Shown here: piece after piece, positions 35,043-40,396 of the stretch
Position numbering within the stretch: the stretch's first letter is position 1
Layout of the letters: every line of letters begins with the position of its first letter
Source of the DNA: Gloeomargarita lithophora Alchichica-D10
GTDB taxonomy: Bacteria > Cyanobacteriota > Cyanobacteriia > Gloeomargaritales > Gloeomargaritaceae
DNA length: 40,396 bases
Direction: 5' to 3'
Assembly: GCF_001870225.1 (NCBI RefSeq)
Contig: NZ_CP017675.1
Location: forward strand, 575,284-615,679
The notes under the pieces: generated by a model
Databases searched by the model: none
Seen by the model: only the letters and a program-made list of their open reading frames with translations
Told to the model about the DNA's origin: nothing
Program-made: the position numbers and the translations under genes

Positions 35043-35084
35043 ATGTATCATTTTTCCTATGGTGACACTCTTAAGGGAAGTTGA
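35043..35084 (+). CDS. Possible 13-codon upstream ORF in the cysH leader
   Basis: An ATG at 35043 opens a frame encoding MYHFSYGDTLKGS, whose TGA is immediately followed by the cysH ATG. GATGGATT lies upstream as a weak ribosome binding site. It contains no cysteine or methionine beyond the start, so it is not an obvious attenuation peptide. It may be chance. Confidence 0.25.
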   Translation: MYHFSYGDTLKGS

Positions 35085-35876
35085 ATGAATCCGGCTCACG
35101 AAATCCAGAACCCGTATGGTGGTAAGGCGAATGCGCCTACGGAGACCCTGATGTTCCCCGAACTGATGCAAAAAGTACAAACCCTGGATTTGGCGGTGCT
35201 GAACCAGGAATTGGATGCGGCTTCACCCCAGGAGATTTTGGCCTGGGTAACCCAGGTATTGCCGGAGGGGTTGGTGCAGGCCAGTGCGTTTAATGTGGAT
35301 GATATGGTGGTGACTGACCTGCTTTACCGGGGCTTAAAACCCCAACATCCGGTGCCGGTGTTATTTTTGGATACCCTGCACCATTTCCCGGAAAGCCTGG
35401 AGTTGGTCGCCCGCAGTACCCAGCACTACGACCTGAACCTGAAAATTTACCGGCTTGTGACCGTGGATTCCCGGCTGGGGTTTGCCCAACGCTACGGGGA
35501 AAATCTTTGGGAAACGGATATTCAGCAGTTCCATCACCTGACCAAAATCGAACCCCTGCACCGGGGGCTGGCGGAGTTGGGGGCGGTGGCCTGGATCACG
35601 GGGCGGCGGCGGGATCAAGCCCACACCCGCTCGGATATGCCGGTGCTGGAGTGGGACAAACAACAACGGCTGAAAATCAATCCCCTCGCCAACTGGACGC
35701 GCCCCCAAAGTTGGCGCTATGTGATGGAATACCAAGTGCCCTACAACCCGCTCCACGACCAGGGCTATGCCAGCATTGGCGATGAACCCCTCACGACCCC
35801 GGTGGCCGAGGGCGAAGATGAGCGGGCGGGACGCTGGCGGGGGTCGGGGAAAACCGAGTGTGGCATCCACATTTAG
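35085..35876 (+). CDS. cysH: Phosphoadenylyl-sulfate (PAPS) reductase
   Basis: CysH reduces PAPS to sulfite using thioredoxin, the step before sulfite reductase. The 263-residue product has the phosphate-binding and arginine-loop motifs (VLFLDTLHHFPESLEL, ITGRRRDQAHTRSDM) and the catalytic C-terminal ECGIHI. The CC...CxxC cysteines of iron-sulfur APS reductases are absent (FHHLTKIEPL stands where CCxxRKxEPL would be), so PAPS is the expected substrate. Two starts are possible: ATG 35085 with AAGGGAAG upstream, and ATG 35151 (MFPELMQKV) with GGAG at 6 bp. The extra 22 residues contain a small GGCGAATGCGCC palindrome and look dispensable. Confidence 0.94.
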   Translation: MNPAHEIQNPYGGKANAPTETLMFPELMQKVQTLDLAVLNQELDAASPQEILAWVTQVLPEGLVQASAFNVDDMVVTDLLYRGLKPQHPVPVLFLDTLHHFPESLELVARSTQHYDLNLKIYRLVTVDSRLGFAQRYGENLWETDIQQFHHLTKIEPLHRGLAELGAVAWITGRRRDQAHTRSDMPVLEWDKQQRLKINPLANWTRPQSWRYVMEYQVPYNPLHDQGYASIGDEPLTTPVAEGEDERAGRWRGSGKTECGIHI

Positions 35877-35927
35877 GCTGAACCGATTTATACTGAACTT
35901 AATCAGTTCTTAACCTTGGGGGCACCG

Positions 35928-36848
35928 ATGGCATCAACAAGCCTGGGGTGGTGGCTCCATCAGCATCTAGGGCAAGCCTTTTGCAAATGGGGCAAGCAAG
36001 AGGCGGGGGTACGCCTGGGGGAAGACCCGGAGGCGATTCACCAAATGCGGGTGGCTCTGCGGCGAATGCGGGCACTGATGGGGGGATTTCAGGCGGTTTT
36101 AGACCTGCCCCGGGTGACCCGCAAGGTGGGGATGATCAGCCGGGTGTTGGGGCAAGCGCGGGATCAGGATGTGATGTTGGCTCGCCTGCATGACCATTAT
36201 CTCCCGGCTCTACCTGCCCCGGAGCAGGCATGGGTAGCGGATTTGCTCAAAGACCTGCGCCAGCAACGCCGGGGGGCGCAACGGGAATTGGTAGCTTTGC
36301 TAACTTCTGCCACCTACCAGCGGGTCAAAGAAGCCTGGGTAAACTGGTTGGATCACCCCCGCTGGGGGTCTTTGGGGGACTGGCCGGTGGCGATGGCTTT
36401 GCCCCATCTGTTGGTAATCGCCTGGGGGGAACTGGCTCTGCACCAGGGCTGGCGGGTGGTGGCGGCGGATGCTGACCCGGAGTTACTCCACGACCTCCGC
36501 AAGGCCATTAAACGCACCCGCTACCAGTGGGAATTTGCCCAGGATGGGGCACCCGTTGGATTGGCGGAGCCGTTAGCATTATTACGGCAGGCGCAGGAAC
36601 AGTTGGGGGCACTTCAGGATGGTGTTGTCCTTGCCGAGCAAATTGGTGTCACTTGCCCGACCCTGCAAGGATTGTTAGCCCAAGAGCGGGCAGAAATCTG
36701 GCAAGCTTGGCAAACCCTACGGGGTCACTACCAACAGGGGGCAACGCACCAGCATATTTATCAAACCCTGGGGAACCGCTGCCTTAACTGGGATGATCTT
36801 CCCCCAGGGGACGGAACCGTTCATCCGTCTGCAATGCCGTTTGGATAA
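35928..36848 (+). CDS. CHAD-domain protein
   Basis: CHAD domains are helical bundles with conserved histidines and basic residues that bind inorganic polyphosphate. The 306-residue product shows both halves: EAIHQMRVALRRMRALMGGF near residues 40-60 and LLHDLRKAIKRTRYQWEFAQ near 190-210. No CYTH phosphatase domain is attached. The ATG at 35928 is used; four more codons upstream begin with TTG. Its last 65 bp overlap the 3' end of the convergent TerB-like gene. Polyphosphate storage is common in cyanobacteria; a granule-associated role is inferred. Confidence 0.88.
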   Translation: MASTSLGWWLHQHLGQAFCKWGKQEAGVRLGEDPEAIHQMRVALRRMRALMGGFQAVLDLPRVTRKVGMISRVLGQARDQDVMLARLHDHYLPALPAPEQAWVADLLKDLRQQRRGAQRELVALLTSATYQRVKEAWVNWLDHPRWGSLGDWPVAMALPHLLVIAWGELALHQGWRVVAADADPELLHDLRKAIKRTRYQWEFAQDGAPVGLAEPLALLRQAQEQLGALQDGVVLAEQIGVTCPTLQGLLAQERAEIWQAWQTLRGHYQQGATHQHIYQTLGNRCLNWDDLPPGDGTVHPSAMPFG

Positions 36849-37299
36849 TCTGCTCTAGGCGCAATTCACTCACCCCCAGGGCGTGGGTAAGGTCAATCAG
36901 CATGGTATTTTCCTCAATTAATACAAACCCATCCGCCAGGGCAATCCGCACCGCCAACTGCATGGCCAATTCCGCCTGTTTGGTACTGGCCACCGCCCGA
37001 CAGGCCGCTCCCCCCAAGGGAGCCACGCCCTCTTGTACCAAAATCTGGAGGGCTTTTTGGGTGGCGGCTTGCGCCGTTGCCACCGGTACTCCCTGCTGGA
37101 CAAGAAACTCCACCAGTTGGTCTTCCTCTTCGGGGGCAGCATCCTCATCCGCTGTCATCATCAAGACACCGATAGCGGCAATCCCTTCCCACAGACTCAG
37201 GGTGGCGATGGAGGGAGTGCTGGGGTCAAACCAACGGTTTCCAGTCACGGCCTTACTGGGGTAGGTGTTCCCCTTTAGTAAATCAGAAAAATTACTCAA
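36784..37299 (-). CDS. TerB-like (tellurite resistance fold) protein
   Basis: The 171-residue product starts at TTG; the start is uncertain because 17-bp direct repeats cover it and no ATG is near. The helical domain has the TerB pattern, including GIAAIGVLMMTADEDAAPEE and a second metal-binding-like AVRIALADGFVLIEENTMLI. TerB proteins may bind Ca2+ and often act in membrane-associated stress complexes. It lies 39 bp downstream of cysT in the place where cysW is usually found. It overlaps the CHAD gene by 65 bp. Confidence 0.72.
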   Translation of the reverse strand: MSNFSDLLKGNTYPSKAVTGNRWFDPSTPSIATLSLWEGIAAIGVLMMTADEDAAPEEEDQLVEFLVQQGVPVATAQAATQKALQILVQEGVAPLGGAACRAVASTKQAELAMQLAVRIALADGFVLIEENTMLIDLTHALGVSELRLEQIIQTALQTDERFRPLGEDHPS

Positions 37300-37330
37300 T
37301 CAGAAAGTTTACTCAATCAGAAAAATTTAC
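37282..37330. repeat. 17-bp direct repeats between cysT and the TerB-like gene
   Basis: ATCAGAAAAATTACTCA (37282-37298), ATCAGAAAGTTTACTCA (37299-37315) and ATCAGAAAAATTTAC (37316-37330) are tandem copies. They cover the ribosome-binding and start region of the TerB-like gene. Since 17 is not a multiple of three, copy changes would alter any frame that crosses them. Confidence 0.85.
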
Positions 37331-37338
37331 CCCAAAGG

Positions 37339-38160
37339 TTAGGCGGGGGGCAATACCCAGCGTTGCACCAGATTCGTCATGGCAAACACCACCAAAGAAG
37401 CCAGGAGCAATACCAGGGCAATGGCCGTCGCCGCCGGGTAGTTAAATTCTTCCAACTGTTGATACACATAAACCGTCGCCGCCAGGGTGCGGTAAGGGAT
37501 ATTCCCGGAAATAATCACAATCACCCCAAATTCGCCAATCCCCCGCGCCAACGCCAGGGTAAACCCGGTCACCAAAGCGGGCACCAATGGGGGGAAAACC
37601 ACCCGCCAAAAACACAGCCAATCCCCCGCCCCCAGGGTGTAGGCCGCCTCCTCCACCTCCGGTTCCAACTCCAAAAGCACCGGTTGCACCGTCCGCACCA
37701 CAAACGGCAGGGTGACAAACAACTGCGCCAACACCACCGCCCCCACGGAAGCCGTGAAATTCAGGGGCAGGAAACCCCCCAAGGCCGTCCCTTCCTCCCA
37801 AAACTGACCCAGCACCCCCCCGGCACCATAGAGGGTCGCCAGGGTAATGGCCGCCACCACCGAAGGCATGGCAAAGGGCAAATCCACCAGGCTATCCAAC
37901 ACCCGCCGCCCCGGAAACCGATACCGCACCAGCACCCAGGCCAAGACCAACCCCAGTACCGTATTCACCACCGCCGCCGTCACCGCCGTACCAAAGGTCA
38001 ACTGGTAGGCCGCCAAAGCGACGGGAGCCGTGACCACCGGCCAGAACTCCGCCCAGGGGTACTGCACGCCCGTCCCCACCAACGCCCCCAGGGGCAAAAG
38101 GAGCAAAAACCCCAGATAGGTGAGCATCACCCCGACCAGCCAAGGGGAACGCTTCATCAA
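37339..38160 (-). CDS. cysT: Sulfate ABC transporter permease CysT
   Basis: CysT is one of two membrane subunits of the sulfate/thiosulfate importer. The 273-residue product has six membrane segments and the EAA loop that contacts the ATPase (EEAAYTLGAGDWLCFWRVVF), plus PFAMPSVVAAITLATLYG and GEFGVIVIISGNIPYRT. The ATG overlaps the sbpA stop by 4 bp (ATGA); a second ATG follows at once. The partner permease cysW and ATPase cysA, which normally follow, are not in the window. Confidence 0.94.
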   Translation of the reverse strand: MMKRSPWLVGVMLTYLGFLLLLPLGALVGTGVQYPWAEFWPVVTAPVALAAYQLTFGTAVTAAVVNTVLGLVLAWVLVRYRFPGRRVLDSLVDLPFAMPSVVAAITLATLYGAGGVLGQFWEEGTALGGFLPLNFTASVGAVVLAQLFVTLPFVVRTVQPVLLELEPEVEEAAYTLGAGDWLCFWRVVFPPLVPALVTGFTLALARGIGEFGVIVIISGNIPYRTLAATVYVYQQLEEFNYPAATAIALVLLLASLVVFAMTNLVQRWVLPPA

Positions 38161-39185
38161 CGTCTCTGCGCCGCCGTCCGTTGTACCTGGTCAAACAACG
38201 CCCCATCGGCAAACAATAGGGCATTCACCTTGCCCCAGCCGCCAAAATCGCTGATTTTATAGATGCGATTGACATTCTGAAAGTTTTTGACAAACCGTTG
38301 CCGCACCTGGGGGTCAACTGGCCGATAGCCCGCCTCGGCGTAGATTTCCTGGCCTTTGGGGCTAAACAAAAACTGGGTAAACGCTTCCGCCACCCGGCGA
38401 GTACCCCGTTTATCCACCGTGCGGTCAATCACCGTCACCGGGAAATCCGTCTGGAGATTGGGGGAGGGTGCCACGTAGGGAAAATCCTTGGGGATGGATT
38501 CGTTCAAAAAAATCACCTCATTTTCAAAATTGATCGTCACATCCCCAATCCGGTTTTTGACAAATTTATCCGTGCCATCCCGCCCGGAATTAGCCAGGAC
38601 TTTCGTATTCGCCACCAACCGGTTGAGGTACTCTTGGGCCTTGGCTGTTCCGAGGCTTTTTTGGGTAGCCCCAAACCCGGCCATGATTCCCCAGCGGGCA
38701 TTTCCCGCCGTTTTGGGATTGATCAACAAAACCTCCACATCCGGGCGGGTGAGGTCACTCCAAGTGCGGATATTTTTGGGATTGCCGGGGCGGGTAATCA
38801 ACACCATGACACTGGTGGCGGGAATGGCCTGATTCGGTAAACGTTTTTGCCAGTCCGCCCGCACAAAACCTTTTTCCACCAGGGGGTCAATGTTGCTTTG
38901 GATATTCTGCGCCAAAATGTCCGCCTCCAACCCCCCCAAAATCGCCCGGGTTTGCGCCCCCGATGCCCCGTAGGACTCCTTAAAAGTCACCCGTTGCCCC
39001 GTGCGAGCCTGCCATTGTTTTTGAAACTCCGGGATCAACTTGGCAAAAACCGGCTTGGCGACCGCATAACTCACCAGGGTCAATTCCGTGCCCCGCTGCG
39101 CCTGGGCCAACCAACCGGGTAAAACGGCTACCGCTACCCCCGTGACCACCGCCGCTAACCCTGCCCCCCATTTTCCCCAACCCAT
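38157..39185 (-). CDS. sbpA: Periplasmic sulfate-binding protein
   Basis: SbpA captures sulfate in the periplasm and delivers it to the CysT/CysW channel. The 342-residue product has a signal peptide (to about residue 30, ending WLAQAQ) and the family body TLVSYAVAKPVFAKLIPEF, ESYGASGAQTRAILGGLEAD and VLLINPKTAGNARWGIMAG. SYGASG stands where SHGGSG is common. GAGGA precedes the ATG. The upstream region carries the block shared with sir/cysH. It is translationally coupled to cysT. Confidence 0.94.
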   Translation of the reverse strand: MGWGKWGAGLAAVVTGVAVAVLPGWLAQAQRGTELTLVSYAVAKPVFAKLIPEFQKQWQARTGQRVTFKESYGASGAQTRAILGGLEADILAQNIQSNIDPLVEKGFVRADWQKRLPNQAIPATSVMVLITRPGNPKNIRTWSDLTRPDVEVLLINPKTAGNARWGIMAGFGATQKSLGTAKAQEYLNRLVANTKVLANSGRDGTDKFVKNRIGDVTINFENEVIFLNESIPKDFPYVAPSPNLQTDFPVTVIDRTVDKRGTRRVAEAFTQFLFSPKGQEIYAEAGYRPVDPQVRQRFVKNFQNVNRIYKISDFGGWGKVNALLFADGALFDQVQRTAAQRR

Positions 39186-39187
39186 AG

Positions 39188-39214
39188 TAATCCTCTAAAT
39201 CCGACCGGAATAGC
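39188..39214. promoter_or_regulatory. Palindromic block upstream of sbpA, shared with sir/cysH
   Basis: AAATCCGACCGGAAT (39197-39211) is the same palindrome as in the sir/cysH spacer (reverse strand). With flanks TAATCC-TCT on the left and AGC on the right it differs from that copy only by two single-base gaps. It begins 3 bp before the sbpA ATG and so overlaps the sbpA ribosome binding site. Confidence 0.6.
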
Positions 39215-39256
39215 GGTGATTGTAACATGAATAGGGCAGGCGTGCATAATAGAGCC

Positions 39257-39577
39257 ATGATCTGGCTTGTGATTGGGATAAACCTGGGCATCAGTTGGGG
39301 CTGTTGGCAACTGGTCGGTATCTTGGTGGGTTTGCGGCGGACGTTGGTGGGGGTGACCCGGGGCATTGAGGGGGCAGACCGGGCGACCCATGACCTGTTG
39401 GCGGGGGCACCGCAGGCGATTTTGGCAGGCCAAACGGGGACACGGGCGTTACGGCGGCAAATCCCCGGCTTGGGGCAATATCTCAGCAAAGCCCAGCAGG
39501 TGCTGACGGTGACATTGTGGTTACAGAAGCAATTAAAACCCCTTCAATCGAGAACCAAAGGTAACCGCCGTGCATAG
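39257..39577 (+). CDS. Small membrane-anchored hypothetical protein
   Basis: The 106-residue product starts MIWLVIGINLGISWGCWQLV: one N-terminal membrane segment followed by a basic, helical cytosolic part (TLVGVTRGIEGADRATHDLL, LRRQIPGLGQYLSKAQQVL) and a basic tail. The ATG at 39257 is chosen because the ten codons before it are not hydrophobic. It is divergent from sbpA across 71 bp that contain the shared palindrome. It overlaps sfsA by 34 bp. Function is unknown. Confidence 0.6.
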   Translation: MIWLVIGINLGISWGCWQLVGILVGLRRTLVGVTRGIEGADRATHDLLAGAPQAILAGQTGTRALRRQIPGLGQYLSKAQQVLTVTLWLQKQLKPLQSRTKGNRRA

Positions 39578-40257
39578 CTGATGCCGGTGGGATTGACCGC
39601 AAATTGACAGGGGAAAACCTCCACCCCCACCTGTACCGCCTGACGCAATAACCGGCCATACTCCGGGTCAGCCGCATCCCCCGGCGCAAAGTGGGTACAG
39701 TCCTCCCGGCCAATAAAATAGACCAAAATTGCCCGGAACTCCGGCACCAGGCGCATCAATTCCCGCAGGTGTTTTTGGCCGCGGGTGGTGACCGTATCGG
39801 GAAAAAGAGCTAATTTGCCCTGTACCCAGGTGGTATTTTTTACTTCGATATAAATCGGTTGTGCCCCACCAGTTAAACAAAAATCCACCCGGCTCCCCTC
39901 GATGCCATAGGGCACTTCCGGGGTAATTTGTTGATAATCCTGCACTTCTGGTAAACCGTAGATGTTTAACAATTGCCTAATGACCGGATTGGGGCGACTG
40001 GTGTTGATATTCACCCACGTCGGTTGCGTATCTTCCAAGTGAATCAACTCCCAGGTGTAGGCCAGTTTACGTTTTGGGTCAGAGTGATGGGAAACCAGCA
40101 CCGGGCGACCGGGAATCGCCACCCCCGTCATCGGCCCCGTATTGGCACAGTGGGCAGTGACCATCTCCCCCCTGTCCAAAAGAATATCCGCAAAAAAGCG
40201 TTTGTACCGTTTTTGAAATTGCCCCGGCAGGAGCAATGGATAGGAATAAAGAAGCAT
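39544..40257 (-). CDS. sfsA: SfsA-family DNA/RNA nuclease-like protein
   Basis: SfsA (sugar fermentation stimulation protein) has an OB-like N-terminal domain and a PD-(D/E)XK-like C-terminal domain. The 237-residue product has the family segments KRYKRFFADILLDRGE, AHCANTGPMTG, SRVDFCL and IYIEVKNTTW (catalytic-type Glu-x-Lys), then FPDTVTTRGQKHLREL and HFAPGDAADPEYG. Length is normal. The true cellular role of SfsA is unsettled. Its 3' end overlaps the small membrane-protein gene. Confidence 0.93.
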   Translation of the reverse strand: MLLYSYPLLLPGQFQKRYKRFFADILLDRGEMVTAHCANTGPMTGVAIPGRPVLVSHHSDPKRKLAYTWELIHLEDTQPTWVNINTSRPNPVIRQLLNIYGLPEVQDYQQITPEVPYGIEGSRVDFCLTGGAQPIYIEVKNTTWVQGKLALFPDTVTTRGQKHLRELMRLVPEFRAILVYFIGREDCTHFAPGDAADPEYGRLLRQAVQVGVEVFPCQFAVNPTGISYARRLPLVLD

Positions 40258-40284
40258 GGGAGATTCACCAAAAAAAATCCGCAG

Positions 40285-40360
40285 AGATAGGGGGGGTCTG
40301 CAACGCTGTCCCCGTTATTCGTTCTCCAAAATATCTATTCACAACCCGTATTGGTTTGTT
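40285..40360 (+). mobile_element. Possible degenerate type I element at the right edge
   Basis: GGGTCTGCAACGCTGTCCCC, GTTATTCGTTCTCCAAAATA and TCTATTCACAACCCG follow the order of the type I core and right arm at low similarity. No end repeats are preserved, and the window ends soon after. Confidence 0.35.
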
Positions 40361-40396
40361 ATATTTTATAATTATCGGGTGTATCTCTACACGGAT

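Noticed and set aside
36918-37148. Alternative frames within the TerB-like gene
   Set aside because: Arg/Trp-rich shadow frames; the main frame has the TerB helical pattern.
37282-37330. Three 17-bp repeats as iterons of an origin
   Set aside because: Only three short copies, no replication gene nearby; a simple local duplication explains them.
37363-38262. 299-codon open frame on the + strand
   Set aside because: Antisense to cysT; extremely His/Gln/Arg/Pro-rich translation and no ribosome binding site.

Overview
The window is a stretch of chromosome from a unicellular-type cyanobacterium of moderate GC content. The evidence is a light-dependent protochlorophyllide oxidoreductase gene (por), the sodium/bicarbonate symporter pair sbtA-sbtB, a ferredoxin-type sulfite reductase with a PAPS reductase, and many short conserved genes of cyanobacterial type. 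The combination resembles Gloeomargarita or a deep-branching Synechococcus-like lineage, but that placement is a guess. No rRNA, tRNA, CRISPR array, transposase gene or prophage was seen.

Layout. 0-1.1 kb: a coiled-coil/PD-(D/E)XK-like protein and an island of three small non-coding insertion elements. 1.1-7.2 kb: ispE, divergent from a bifunctional proline-degradation gene (putA) coupled to a lipase-like hydrolase, then a degenerate metallo-beta-lactamase-fold protein and a second PD-(D/E)XK-like protein with 33-bp tandem repeats. 7.2-10.4 kb: a Cys-rich small protein, three more insertion elements, then sbtA-sbtB with a consensus promoter about 310 nt upstream. 10.4-14.5 kb: a FIST sensor protein translationally coupled to a Ser/Thr kinase, an isoaspartyl peptidase and a small secreted protein. 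14.5-24.7 kb: an insertion-element chimera beside a gene remnant, a thioredoxin, acs, mraY, two small conserved genes, a 1-Cys peroxiredoxin, hisS, prmA, por and hypotheticals. 24.8-33.2 kb: YqeG phosphatase, dgkA, a 56-residue small protein, a glycosyltransferase/histidine kinase pair, HEAT protein, alkyltransferase-like protein, K+ channel and a pseudokinase/ARC6-like membrane protein. 33.2-39.6 kb: a sulfur-assimilation cluster (sir, cysH, cysT, sbpA) with CHAD and TerB-like genes inside it. The right end holds sfsA.

Most notable observations. (1) Two MITE-like families with different terminal inverted repeats and different target duplications (TA versus 4-5 bp of A/T) carry the same GC-rich core. 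One copy is cleanly nested in another, and one locus is a chimera. (2) The divergent sir/cysH and sbpA/39257 promoter regions share a nearly identical 27-29 nt block centred on a palindrome, a candidate sulfur-regulon operator. (3) sbtA has a consensus promoter and a long leader with an attenuator-like structure. (4) A kinase-derived protein has lost the N-lobe and catalytic loop but keeps an ARC6-like C-terminal domain. (5) At least eight convergent gene pairs overlap at their 3' ends.

Start codons were moved inward from the longest open frame wherever an ATG or GTG with a better ribosome binding site, or a clear family N-terminus, was visible. Family names rest on recognition of motifs in the translated sequence; no database search was run.
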